Assembly (NCBI GenBank): GCA_026008535.1
Contig: BRKX01000010.1
Location: forward strand, 27,414,001-27,478,000
Length of the DNA: 64,000 nt
From: Perilla frutescens
Taxonomy: Eukaryota; Streptophyta; Magnoliopsida; Lamiales; Lamiaceae
Direction: 5' to 3'
Shown here: positions 1 through 10,973 of the stretch, in pieces
Numbering within the stretch: the first letter of the stretch is position 1
Layout of the letters: every line of letters begins with the position of its first letter
Position numbers and translations under genes: made by a program
The notes under the pieces: generated by a model
The model's input: only the letters and a program-made list of their open reading frames with translations
Told to the model about the DNA's origin: nothing
The model's database searches: none

Positions 1-274
1 ATATATTACCATTTTTCTTTTTCTTTTTTGCGGGTTGACCGGGTCAATGTTCGTTGACCCGCATTTGACCCGATCAAAAACCTTGACCGTCTGATATAAG
101 CTTATATACATCTAGTGCATGCAAATTTTTGCCGTAACTAAAACCCATAATAATCCCCTAAAAAGCCCACAATAATTATTGGGATGACTTGGTTGGTGGA
201 CCACCCTATCAATGAAATGTTATGACCGATAATGTTAGAATTTATGTTTATCACCTATCGTGCTTTATTAATAA
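1..274. other. AT-rich spacer with a GC-rich block
   Basis: No gene is visible. Bases about 30-90 hold a GC-richer block with repeated GACCCG/GGGTTGACC words. Similar words recur at 27960-28025, so both may come from the same old repeat family. The rest is AT-rich and featureless. Confidence 0.5.
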
Positions 275-469
275 CTAGAATATGACCCGTACGATGCATG
301 GAAAAAATACATATAATTAACATTTTATTAAATGTTCAAATAAAATTATAACTCTAATTATCAAAAGAATATTACTCGTGACAAATATAAGGAAAATTAT
401 GAAATTAAATACCATGCTCATAAAATAAAATCTCAATAATAATCTAAAAAAACCACTAATAACTACAAA

Positions 470-560
470 ATGATTTTGCATCATGAGTTTTATAACTTAG
501 CAGTATTGAATGTGAGACACGAGGTTCAATCCCTTATCTCCCTAAAAACCTAAAAAAAAT
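470..560 (+). repeat. Possible decayed tRNA-related SINE
   Basis: A pol III B-box-like word, GAGGTTCAATCCC, at about 520-533 follows an A-box-like TTAGCAGT stretch about 25 bases earlier, and an A-rich tail follows. The order fits a tRNA-derived SINE, but no target duplication was found and the A box is poor. Confidence 0.2.
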
Positions 561-1212
561 AATGATTTCCATTAAAAAATAAATTTCATAATTTTAGAAC
601 AATTGTTTTTATGAATATGAGAGTATTTCCACTTATTGACATAATTTTTGAAGTGCCAATCATAAAGATAAGTTTATTGCTAATTTTTATCATTCATTGT
701 TTCATGTTATGGTGATATGTTTTTCTGTGTTTAACACAAACATCTGATATATCATTCAAACTTTACAATCCATATGTTAAGCATAAATTACTTTTTTGTT
801 GTATTTAAATGAGTGACTTAAAGTTCAAGTTATTCATGTGGTGGTGGACTGGTGGTGGTGGAAAACTATTAAATGTTTTTTTAAATACATAGCCATAGAT
901 CTACTATACAATTATCAAATACAACTAAATTAGAGACAAATAAAAATCATAGCCATATTTTTAATTTTTAAGATATATGTAAACATCATGCATAAACTTT
1001 TAAAATAAATGCACTTATTTTTTATTGGCCTCATCTTCATCAAAAGTTATTCAATATGTAAATGTTTGAAAAAGAATAATTCTATTTTTATAAGGATAAC
1101 ATCGTTTTAGATTATTAATTAATTAATAGTACAAATAAGCTTGTAATTAATTTGACCAATATTTGTAATTAATTCAATCTACTTCAAAAAATTGGGAGAG
1201 TGCTTTGGCCTC

Positions 1213-1545
1213 GCAAAAAATTGAAGATGAGATTATTTGTTGAGGAAATCATGTTTTCTCAATATTTGTCTTCTCTGTTTGTTCCAACTTTTCATTATTA
1301 AATAGCAGATTATTAATTTAGTTTAATTCTCTAAAATCCATCAACAACATAAGCAAAAAATAAAAAATAAAATTGCAAAAAATTGAAGATGAGATTATTT
1401 GGAGAGAAAATCAAGTTCTTCAAATATTTACCTTTTCTACTTGTGTCCAACTTTTAATTATTAAATTGCAGATCCTTAATTTAATTTTTAGTTTAATTCT
1501 CTAAAATCAATTAATAAAATAAGCAAAAAATAAAAACTAAAAGAA
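1213..1545. repeat. Tandem duplication, two units of about 162-170 bp
   Basis: The unit starting GCAAAAAATTGAAGATGAG at 1213 restarts at 1375. The order of words (GATTATTTG, CAACTTTT, TTTAATTCTCTAAAATC, AAGCAAAAAATAAAAA) is kept in both copies with scattered substitutions and small indels. It is noncoding. Confidence 0.8.
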
Positions 1546-2205
1546 TCAAGCTTAAAAGCATTACAAATATATACAGGGTTACAATACATAAGCACCAACT
1601 CTTTTTATTTAATATAATATACAATTTTATTGCATCGGGGTCTATGAGATGACAAACTTTTTAGAAGCATACAATAAGGGGAGACGATCTCAAAATGAAA
1701 CAAATTCATATAGCAAGAATTACATTGCACGAAGTTTTATAAAAAAAATCAGATATGAAACAAATATTAATCTTACTACATTAATATTATTCATTATATA
1801 GTGAGATGAAAATGAAATTAATAAAATACAAATTAGTACAATCAAATAATCAAAACCCTACCACAATCAACAAAATAAATAAAAAAATTGTCCATTCACT
1901 CGGACGAATTCTACTATTTCCATTTAAGTTGTGTGGAAGCAACCAATAGACAATTCTGAGTCATCAAGTTTCTCTGCATTTTGTTCTTCAAACTGTGGAT
2001 TCAGCGGTACGAACCAATTCTAGAAGCTAATGAGGTGTGTTAGATGAAAGAGTTGATAAGATTCAATTATATATAGATGAGCATGAGTGGTAAATTTATA
2101 ATGATATAATTAATTATTAATTTTTACTGGAATAATAAAGTTTGATTTATAGAATCAAAGAAAATTTTGATTGATACGCATAATTATTGTCTTATAGCTA
2201 GAATG

Positions 2206-2206
2206 A

Positions 2207-2257
<51 letters not shown>
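2206..2257. repeat. (TA)n-(AG)n compound microsatellite
   Basis: About 24 bases of alternating TA run into about 27 bases of AG, directly abutting the left terminal inverted repeat of the MULE. A TA tract and then AGAAAGAGAG also follow the right end at 8173-8235, so the element appears to have inserted into a TA/GA microsatellite. Confidence 0.9.
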
Positions 2258-2260
<3 letters not shown>

Positions 2261-2390
2261 GATCATGTGAGAACTACACTCTCATGTGAGAACCGAGAAC
2301 TAATCTCAGCCACAGATCTCGCATATTTGGATGGTCAAGATCTGTTCCAAAGATTGAAAAACGCGGTGGCATATTTGTAATATTACTGAC
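2258..2390 (+). repeat. Left terminal inverted repeat of the MULE
   Basis: It pairs with 8045-8173. It also has an internal doubling near its outer end: ATCATGTGAGAAC at 2262-2274 recurs as CTCATGTGAGAAC at 2281-2293. The right end has only one CATGTGAGAA. Confidence 0.8.
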
Positions 2391-2623
2391 TTTTTAATGA
2401 ACCAAGGGTATTTTTATAATTTAGGAATTGTGTTATATTTGGAATGAATATCTTTCCGTCTGTAATTCGTTTTGCATTCTAATCTCTTTCCTTCTACATA
2501 TCAATTTTCTTTTAGTTTATGTGATCGAAATTTCAGTCGATTCTCTTCGAATTTTATTCAATTGAATCGGTGTTCACGCGATTTTTTGCTAGAGTTTGTG
2601 TTGTTCGCTGTTATTTGACGAAG

Positions 2624-4676
2624 ATGTCGGGTAAAAAAGTTTTTTCTACAGTTTTGCTGCGATTTTTTTATACGTTTGTTCGACAAGGTTTACGAAGCAG
2701 ATTAAGTTGTTATTTTGATTTTTTGTCGATCAACATGTGTTCTTAGGGCTGCGTATTATGTGTTTTGGTTTTCTGTATATATGTAGATCTATTAGCATCA
2801 CAATACGAATTATTAGCATTGTGAATTTAGTTTTTATCATTGTAAAAATGATTGAGTATCATAAGAATATCTTGTTAATAGAGTATTTGTACGATGAATG
2901 CAGAATTTGCAATAAAAAATGAGTATTATAAATAATATTTTGTTAATATGTACTTTAGCACTACTGTGAACTATTTTAGCATTGTTGTAACCTATTTTAG
3001 CACTACTGTGAACTATTTTAGCACTGATGTTGTTTTGAATTCTTGATGATGAGCATGTGTTTTTAAGGCAGCATATTGTGTGTTTCATTTTCTATATATC
3101 TATATATTTATTAGCATCACAATATGAATTATTAGCCATGCAAAAAGCAAATTTTGGTCAGACAGTTGCTATACGAAGTTAAGTCATACTGTTTACTAAC
3201 ATCTTATTATTTGTATTATGTTATGAGAACAATCTGTAAATATAATTGTCATGTGCTCATTTTATGTTTCTGTCTTGCAGTTTAAATCATGTACTTTAGC
3301 ACTGCTGTGAACTATTTTAGCACTTTTATAACCTAGTTTAGCACTACTGTGTTTTTAAGGTTGTATATTGTGTGTTTTGATTTTCTGTATATCTATAGAT
3401 TTATTAGCATGACAATATGAATTATTAGCCATGCAGAAAGCAAATTTTGGTCAGACAATTGCTATATGAAGTCAAGTCATACTGTTTATTAAAATTTTAT
3501 TATTTGTATGGTATTATGAGAACAATCTGTAAATATAATTGTCATGTGTTCATTTTATGTTTTTGTCTTGTAGTTTAAATCATGTATAGAGGAATCTACA
3601 TATTATGCTAAAGAAATCATTTTGTTTCCCATGTGGATAAATTAGAATTTATCCAAATAATCAGTTTAAAATATATCCTTGACTTAACATGTACTTTAGC
3701 ACTACTGTGAACTATTTTAGCACTGTTGTAATATAGTTTTAGCACTATTGTGAACTATTTTAGCACTGTTGTAACCTAGTTTTAGCGTTACTGTGAATTT
3801 TTTGAACATGATCTTAGAATATGTTTTTATTCATTAATGTGATTTAGTTGTGTATTTGATAAATGTGCAGATTGTGTTTCTTCCAATTTGGAGATTTCAC
3901 CCGTGTTTTTTGTATTTTACACACCTGAATGTGAATCATCTTTGAAGCCATCATTGGGCAAGACTTTCCCCACTTTAGAAGATGGTATAACATTTTATAA
4001 GGTGTATGCCTCGTCATGTGGATTTGATACTCGTTTGTCTACTACAAAGAGGTGTAAAGATGATACTATAATTTGGAAGTATGTTCTGTGCAACCGCGAG
4101 AGAGTTAAAAACACATTTGTTGATTTTGGTGAATCTTCGAAGGAAAAGAGACGTCATGTATCGAAGAGAAATTGTTGTATGGCTAGGATATGGCTGAAGT
4201 ATATTGGTTGTGATGAGTACAGTGTTGGATTATTTGAAGAAAGATATACACATTCTCTTGTAACGGATATACATAAAGAGTTCATGAATCTGAATAGGAA
4301 TATAGATCATTTACATCAAATGTTTATTTTAAACTGTGCAAGGGTAAACATTGGACCTGTGACAACATTTAGATTAGTTAAAGAAGTTGTTGGTGGATAT
4401 TCCAATATAGGTTGTACAACAGTTGATTTCAAAATCTTCAGTCGAGATCTCAAGGAGCATGTTGTGGGCGTAGATACGCAAGTGATGTTGGATAAAATGT
4501 CTGAAAAGCATGAACTCTGCTCTGCTTTGACATTTGACTATGAAGTTAACAAGGATGATCAGTTGAGGTGTGTGTTTTGGGTTGATCCTATATCAAGAAA
4601 GAACTTTTCTAGGACCTGCAAGATGTGTGGGAAGAAAGCCAATCATGATTCTAGCAATTGTGGGAAGAAGAAGTAG
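2624..4676 (+). CDS. FAR1-related protein lacking the MULE transposase domain (transposon-borne)
   Basis: Proposed exons are 2624-2630 (ATGTCGG) and 3871-4676. The donor GTAAAA and the acceptor TTTGTGTATTT..GTGCAG keep the frame, giving about 270 aa. The second exon reads openly through a FAR1 DNA-binding region: GKTFPTLEDGITFYKVYASS, cysteines in ASSCGF and YVLCNRE, and the histidine of YTHSLV. A linker typical of FAR1/FRS proteins ends in VFWVDPISRKNF. In family members the DDE MULE transposase domain normally begins there. Here the protein jumps straight to a C-terminal zinc knuckle, CKMCGKKANHDSSNC, and a stop. The ORF therefore looks internally deleted yet intact. It may be a DNA-binding remnant, for instance a repressor-like derivative. 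The tiny first exon is inferred from frame and splice signals only. Confidence 0.6.
2631..3870 (+). other. Inferred first intron of the FAR1-like gene, with TTTTAGCAC repeats
   Basis: The 1.24 kb stretch between the proposed seven-base exon and the main exon is noncoding. It contains about a dozen TTTTAGCACTnnTGTGAACT-type words in three clusters (2950-3030, 3294-3352, 3692-3795). Two larger blocks are also doubled: the segment around 3050-3290 recurs at 3350-3590 (shared GCAAATTTTGGTCAGACA and GAACAATCTGTAAATATAAT). Confidence 0.6.
2955..3795 (-). repeat. TTTTAGCAC motif array (reverse orientation)
   Basis: Repeated ACTTTAGCACTACTGTGAAC and TATTTTAGCACTGTTGTAAC words occur here. This is the reverse complement of the GTGCTAAAA word that fills 4837-7560, so the motif points in opposite directions on the two sides of the FAR1 ORF. 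Confidence 0.85.
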
Positions 4677-4836
4677 CTGCATTATATTTTATTTTTTGTA
4701 CTTTTTTTTGTATACTGGTTTTTTTTTATTAATGATAGTAATATTCTTTCTTGTAATGCTAAATAGCCATAGCTGGTATTTCATTTTTTGCATTGCTAAT
4801 AAAGGTTTTAATATTTCTAGCAGGTGTGCAACAACA

Positions 4837-5891
4837 GTGCTAAACAAGGAAACATAAGTGCTAAAGTAGAAACTACAAGTGCTAAAATATATTATAAAAG
4901 TGCTAAAACTTCAGAATTCAAATACTAGTGCTAAAAAAGGAATGGCGTAGCTGATATTTATTTTTTGCATTGCTAATAAGGGTTTTAATATTTCTAGCAG
5001 GTATGTAACAACAGTGCTAAACAAGGAAACGTAAGTGCTAAAGTAGAAACTACAAGTGCTAAAATACTTTATAAAAGTGCTAAAACGTCAAAATTCAAAT
5101 ACCAGTGCTAAAAAAGGAATGACAAATGCTAAAACTCAATTACCAGTGCTAAATGTCACATAAAACTGCTGGAAACTCAGAATTGTGAATCTAAATATTA
5201 ACTAGACAAACTTGGTAGTCTTATATGATAGTAGTAGTGCTAAAAATGATTTGTAAGCGCTGAAAGTCAAAATGCCAGTGGTAAAACTTCAAAATTCAAA
5301 TACTAGTGCTAAAAATGAATGGCATAGCTCATAAGGGTTTTAATATTTCTAGTAGGTGTGTAACAACAGTGCTAAACAAGGAAACGTAAGTGCTAAAGTA
5401 GAAACTACAAGTGCTAAAATACTTTATAAATGTGCTAAAACGTCATAATTCAAATATCAGTGCTAAAAAAGGAATGACAAGTGCTAAAACCTCAATTACC
5501 AGTGCTAAATGTCGCATAAAACTCCTGGAAACTCAGAATTGTGGATCTAAATATTAACTAGACAAACCTGGTAGTCTTGTATGATAGTAGCGGTGCTAAA
5601 AAAGGATTTGTAAGTGCTAAAAGTCAAAATGTCAGTGTTAAAACTTCAGAATTCAAATACTAGTGCTAAAAAAAGGAATGTCATAGCTGATATTTCATTT
5701 TTTGCATTGCTAATAAGTGTTTTATTATTTCTAGCAGGTGTGTAACAACAGTGCTAAACAAGGAAATGTAAGTGCTAAAGTAGAAACTACAAGTGCTAAA
5801 ATACTTTATAAAAGTGCTCAAACGTCAGAATTCAAATACTAGTGTTAAAAAAGGAATGACAAGTGCTAAAACCTCAATTACCAGTGCTAAT
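4837..5891 (+). repeat. GTGCTAAAA motif array, central block
   Basis: Dozens of AGTGCTAAA(A) words are spaced roughly 15-30 bases apart. They sit on a larger repeat anchored by TTTCTAG(C/T)AGGT at about 4818, 4995, 5349 and 5730 (periods about 177, 355 and 380). The block is noncoding and lies between the two convergent genes of the element. Confidence 0.9.
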
Positions 5892-6135
5892 ACCAAAATA
5901 TTCACAAGAATAAAAAATTGTGTCAGTTACTACAAAATATTCATCCACTAATACTATATACCATTAAAGACAAATATTGTATCATCCACTAATACTATAT
6001 ACCATGAAAGACAAATATTGTATCATAGGTAATACAGAATTTGAAATCATTACGCAACAAGTCAGTTCATTTTTTTCATTTTTGTGGGGTCTACCACAAT
6101 TTCTCCCTAGTTACATGCTTGTCTGTAGAATAGAT

Positions 6136-6432
6136 TTACATATTTGAGATGTTGATCCTTGAGTATGTAACTGCAATTATGATTGCAACACAGTATTTTG
6201 CTCTTAAAAACTTCATTTGCTTGTCGTTTGCTTTCTTCAGACCACTGCTCCAGCCTTTCAGACCACCCCCTCTGTACGTCTCCATGTGTCTTATGACATA
6301 GACGCCACAATCAACCTTGTTCTTTATATCTCTCCATGACATCTTTATCCTGGTAGTCCGATGCTTTTCCTTCAAGCCATTTGATTTTTGTTCAAGTCCA
6401 GCTCTTGCGAGGAACTCAGCAATAAAGTTTAC
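6136..6432 (-). pseudogene. Fragment of Ulp1/SENP (C48) SUMO protease gene inside the MULE
   Basis: Read on the minus strand after an acceptor ATGCAG, the ORF contains WRDIKNKVDCGVYVIRHMET. This resembles the Ulp1 C-terminal catalytic segment in which D-C-G carries the active-site cysteine and is followed by (V/I)xRHME. The rest of the peptidase (catalytic His and Asp regions) is not visible upstream, where repeat arrays fill 6450-7560. A short possible first exon, ATGAAAACTCAAG at 7824-7812 with a GTAATA donor, lies near the right terminus but does not join in frame. ULP capture by MULEs is known. I treat this as a broken or unresolved gene rather than an active protease. Confidence 0.6.
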
Positions 6433-6457
6433 CTGCATGTGTTTTTAAAAATTAGAG

Positions 6458-7560
6458 ATAACTGTGCTAAAATTTGTAAAATGATAGTGCTTGAAAATAA
6501 GTGGAAGTATGCTAAAATAAAAAAATCACAAATTAAACAACATGTAACAGTGTTTGTTGATGGATTTTTTGAAATGTTGATGGCATTTTTTCATGCTAAT
6601 GCTAAAACAAGTGTCATGCTAAAATATGTCACGAGAGTGCTAAAATAAGTCATGAGATTGCTAAAATAAGTCATAAGAGTGCTAAAATAATGCATGAGTA
6701 TGCCAAAATAAAAAATCACAAATTAAACAACATGCAACAATGTTTGTTGAATGGGTTTTTGAAATGCTGATGACATTTCTTTCATGCTAATACGAAAACA
6801 AGTGTCATGCTAAACAGAGGTCGTCTTAGTTCTAAAATAAGTTATGATAAAACTGAAAATAAGTTATGAAAATGCTAAAATAGAAAATGACAACTGAACA
6901 ACGTGTAACAATGTTTGTTTATAGGTTTTTTACAATACTGATGACATTTTTTTATGGTAATAAATGAGACAAGACTGATGTTAAAATATGTCATGACAAT
7001 GCTAAAAAAGCCATGAAAATGCTAAAATAAAAAATGACAAATTTTCAACTTGTAACAGTGTTTATTCATTGGTTTATTGAAATGTCGAAGTCATTTTTCA
7101 TGCTAATGCTAAAACAAGTGACATGCTAAAATAAGCCATGATAGTGCTAAAATAGGCCATGAGAGTGCTAAAATAGAAAATGATATTCCTAAAATATTAA
7201 ATTGAAAAATATACACATAAACTGGTAGGGTTAGCACTTTTATACAGATTTTTCATCATGAGCGGAATGAAAATGAAACTGATCAATTATCATCCAATAA
7301 AATAAACATAGCTTGTTCAAAATTAGATTTTTGTACGTGTTGTGCTTATAAAAATACGAAATATATTGTGAAATTATCATAATATAACGCTAAATAAATG
7401 TTTATAGCAAATGTAAACTGCTATGCTAAAACAAGTGACATGCTAAAATAAGCCATGATAGTGCTAAAATAGGCTATGAGAGTGCTAAAATAGAAAATGA
7501 TAGTGCTAAAATACTAAATTGAAAAATATACACATAAACTGGTAGGGTTAGCACTTTTAT
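6458..7560 (+). repeat. GTGCTAAAA motif array, right block, on a ~180-bp module
   Basis: TGCTAAAATA words alternate with four diverged copies of a module containing ACAAATTAAACAACATGTAA, TGTTTGTTGA and a TGATGACATTTTTTCATGCT-like stretch, starting near 6520, 6715, 6885 and 7035. The words are in the same orientation as the central block. Confidence 0.85.
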
Positions 7561-7740
7561 ACAGATTTTTTGTCATGAGCGGAATGAAAATGAAACTGAT
7601 CAATTATCATCCAATAAAATAAACACAGCTTGTTCAAGATTAGGTTTTTTGTACGTGTTGTGCTTACAAAAATACGAAATATATTGTTAAATTATCATAA
7701 TATAACGCTAAATGAATGTTTATAGCAAACGTAAACTGCA
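7107..7740. repeat. Perfect-length 317-bp tandem duplication
   Basis: Copy 1 is 7107-7423 and copy 2 is 7424-7740, both starting TGCTAAAACAAGTGACATGC and ending GTAAACTGC. They differ by scattered substitutions, so the duplication is fairly recent relative to the surrounding decayed repeats. Confidence 0.85.
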
Positions 7741-8044
7741 AAATCAACATAGTATAATCGGTAAAAAAAACAAACGAAATTTCTGAAAAATAACAAAGAA
7801 ATACATATTACCTTGAGTTTTCATGATTGTCTGAGGATTTTGTTGATGGTTTGGGAGTTTATGACGGTTGGTTTTGATTTGTTTTCACTTTATCTTCAAA
7901 TTTTTTGTGCTTCTGGTTTTGCGCGAGTTCATGCTGTAGAAGGAATGAGAAAGGTTTTCTCTGAAAAATGGCTGTAGGATTCAAATACGTTCAAATTTTC
8001 GATTTTACCCTCGCTGAGTTTCAGGGGCAGTGAAGTTCGGAGTT

Positions 8045-8167
8045 ATTACAATTATGCCAACGCGCTTTTTTAATTTTAGAACAAATTTTGGCCGTCCAAA
8101 TAGGCGAGATCTGTGGCTGAGATTGGTTCTCGCTTCTCACATGGGGTATGGTTCCTTCTGGAACCCA

Positions 8168-8173
<6 letters not shown>
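8045..8173 (-). repeat. Right terminal inverted repeat of the MULE
   Basis: Its reverse complement matches 2258-2390. The outermost bases (GGGTTGGGTTCCAGAAGGAACC on the minus strand, 8172-8151) contain a small GGTTCC..GGAACC palindrome not seen at the left end. Confidence 0.8.
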
Positions 8174-8224
<51 letters not shown>

Positions 8225-8236
8225 AGAGAGAGAGGG
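8172..8236. repeat. (TA)n-(GA)n microsatellite at right MULE border
   Basis: About 49 bases of TA are followed by AGAAAGAGAGAGAGG and a G run. It mirrors the TA/AG tract on the left side of the element. Confidence 0.9.
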
Positions 8237-8847
8237 GGGGAGATTATTTCAATTGTTATCACTCATTCCATAATACACCTAATTGTAAATTGATTGATTA
8301 TTGGTTGATTATATTACCATTATTTTTTTAGGAAAATTATATTACCATTTTTTTAGGAAAATTATATTTCCATTGTTATATATATCAGGCATATGTTCTA
8401 TTCCATATTTTGAATATATAAGATATGATATGTTATGTAATTTATTTTACTACTTTATATAATTAGATAGATATTAGATTAGATTGAGATATGCGATATT
8501 GGTTTATCGTAATTTGGTTGTAAGCAAATTTCATTTAAACTAATTAAGGTATATTTGACTAATCAAACATAACTTAATTATTGATGATTCAATACATATT
8601 GGAACCGATGTAGGGTATCAATCTTGATGAAAGGCCGAACTATGTTAATTGAGAAAATGTATAATTAGGTATATAATTACATTATATATAAAGATTGGTT
8701 GATTATTAAAGTATACGATATTGATGTTATTTTAAGCAAAATAAATATTAAATTTCCTAATTTTGGGATCGGAGTTAGGGTAATTTTGGCGGAAAAGTTT
8801 AAATTACTATTTTACCCTACACTATCTTACTTTTAGATATATTAAGA

Positions 8848-10973
8848 TTTTTAAATTTTTTAATTTTTTGTTGATATTTGATATACTTTGAATTTAATAT
8901 ATTTTAAATGTCTTTGATATACTTATATATTTGATATCTTATAATGTAAGAGTTGGAAAATATTATTTTGATAGAGTTTAATATTGGGTATGAATGTTTC
9001 CTATTGATAACTTTACCAATTTCATATTGATTTCTTTTGTAGCAAGGAAGGGCGGGAATCGATGTTCTATCAAATCTAGTACACATCCATGAAAGGAGGT
9101 CAAAGTTTCAAATTGAAAGTATAAAGCCGTGCATTATATCTCTGAAGGAAAACTTGTGTTACTGCAGACTTCAATGTTGTTCTGGAGGTGTTTTTTGTTC
9201 AATATCTCATATTTGGTCTTTTGTATCTGAAGTTTTCAGAGTAGTTTATTTAGGGTTATTGTGTTTAGTATTGTGCCTGCACTTTTGTATTTGGAGAGAT
9301 TCACGTGCTTGATTAAAACATCTTTAAGGGAAATTTATTTATTTTGTATTTTTATAATTCACTTGTATTTAATGAAGCCATTAGTTTGTGTTATAAATAC
9401 ACGTATTTGTAGCACATTAAATTTTCCGTGCATATTTAATTTCCACTGAGTATTGAATCTGATGTTAGAATATGTGATTTTAACATTGAACTCAACATTA
9501 CTATGCTTATTCTCTACACAATTTTTCAGAAAAATTACAAGCCTAAAATTCTTTACATTGGTCACCGTAGCACCTCTAATTCTCTCATATAAGATTCATA
9601 ATCTTTTTACCAAGTTGCAAATTTGACACGACCATTAAATGTAGGTATTTGGGACATTAATTTTTAGTTTGAATATAATTTATCATCCCCTAAATTTTAC
9701 AATGATGCAAGAGATCGTTTGACCTCGATGGACAAGAAAACGTAGGCAATTAGGACATTGATTTTTAATTTGAATGTTATTCACCATCTCCTAAATTTTT
9801 TACAATTATATTATGCAAGAGATCATTTGACCTCAATGGGCTAGAAAGGACGAGCAAGGTGGAGGCCTCGGATTCTAGAGACATGTCACTAGAAAATTTA
9901 AAGGTTGTGTCAAATTTACAACTACATAGAAATATGGTTATAGCAATTAACTCTATTTTTATATGAAACTAACCAAAGCACGTATTAGTAGTAATAGTGA
10001 CTGGATGTAGATATAAAAGAGGACAAATATGGATGGCTTATATGGATTAAACCATTTAAAATCTAATACTGAGTTGATTTATTTGGTTGTAGAATTCATT
10101 GTTTTGTCTAAAGGTGGAGGGTACTAATTCAATTTCTGATTTTTTAGCACCAATTATGTAGTCAAGAATTGGGTTGAGTCACTCACTAGATTGGTTGGTA
10201 AATTTGAAATTGGTGGGGGGGGGGGGGGGGGGTTGGTTAGGTATTGATTAAGCATTATTGGCATCTAACTCAGTACTCCTGTGTTGCACCTGGGCAATTA
10301 TGTAGATGGTATAATATGCAGGATAGTTAAATGTAATATCATATCATGTAATGCGCATATTAAACGCATATATTACCTAGTTGATTATTTCAATATATAT
10401 TAGTAATTATTTTTTGTAAAAATATTATGCATGGATAAATACACAATACAAAATTTTATATTATATGATAATTTTCACTACAAATAATATAAATGAGAGT
10501 TCAAATTGTACGAATCAGGTAATCAAGAAGACAATGAGATGGTAATTGGAATTTCAAATAAGTTTATTAGCGTTTAAATTCTATATATATTTCATAAACA
10601 ATTTAGATACAGAATAATTATTGAGAATCCATCTCGACGACTCCACCACTGGGTTAAGACTTAAAGAGTTTGTGTTTTCTTTCTGCATTTTGAAGTGATG
10701 ATATGAAGCCTTCTACAACGCCTCATCAGAATACAAAATGTGCACTTCATATCATTCTAATTTCTAATATATAAAATTTACATCTCAACCACCATTTCAT
10801 TTCCTCTACTGCTCTTTGAAGTTTTAATAGAGCTACTAGTTACAACTGCATGCCACTGGTTTGTGCAAGTTTATTCCAGGAATTGGAATTAGGTTCTACT
10901 CTAATTTATATACGGTAGCTGACAAAATTGCTAGAACTAAACACAAAACAATATCCCTCCCGAGCTTGCTTTT
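8848..10973. other. Spacer downstream of the YSL gene, with a tandem duplication and a poly-G run
   Basis: No gene is visible. A roughly 101-113 bp duplication lies at 9641-9741 and 9742-9855 (shared GGACATT, ATTTTTA(G/A)TTTGAAT, CAAGAGATC and TTTGACCTC). An 18-base G run sits at 10215-10232. Bases 10640-10973 lie just after the YSL stop on the minus strand and should include its 3' UTR. Confidence 0.6.
10215..10232. repeat. Homopolymer of 18 G
   Basis: An uninterrupted G18 tract in an otherwise AT-rich spacer. It could fold as a G-quadruplex, and its length is likely to vary between plants or sequencing reads. Confidence 0.9.

Larger units (their letters stand above)
2258..8173 (+). mobile_element. 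Mutator-like element (FAR1/ULP MULE) with long inverted termini
   Basis: The left end (2258-2390) and the reverse complement of the right end (8045-8173) align over about 110 bases. They share CATGTGAGAA, a CGAGAAC block, and AATCTCAGCCACAGATCTCG around 2302-2321, then TATTTGGA and later GGCATA/TTTGTAAT words. Inside lie a FAR1-type gene on the plus strand, an Ulp1 protease fragment on the minus strand, and extensive GTGCTAAAA repeat arrays. FAR1-type DNA-binding domains and captured ULP protease genes are both known in plant MULEs. Both ends abut (TA)n tracts, which hides any target duplication. No MULE DDE transposase domain was found, so this copy should be non-autonomous. Confidence 0.8.
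275..8847 (-). mobile_element. Candidate non-autonomous Helitron, split by a MULE
   Basis: Read on the minus strand, the element would start with TCTTAATATAT at 8847 (preceded by A). It carries TTTCCGCCAAAA about 55 bases in, and ends with a GC-rich hairpin-like segment (CCATGCATCGTACGGG) followed by CTAG at 278-275, with T outside. An A/T target, a 5' TC, and a 3' hairpin plus CTRR are the Helitron rules. The second candidate at 19301-25822 shares both ends. The hairpin here has mismatches. No RepHel gene is present. Without the MULE at 2258-8173 the element would be about 2.7 kb. The pairing of these two ends is inferred. Confidence 0.4.

Noticed and set aside
8030..8331. Two overlapping frames with a Tyr-Ile run
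   Set aside because: They translate the (TA)n microsatellite and the MULE terminus.
10330..10385. GCGCATATTAAACGCATA..CTAG as a Helitron 3' end
   Set aside because: The stem is only four pairs, without the GC-rich hairpin of the two stronger candidates, and no 5' end was found.
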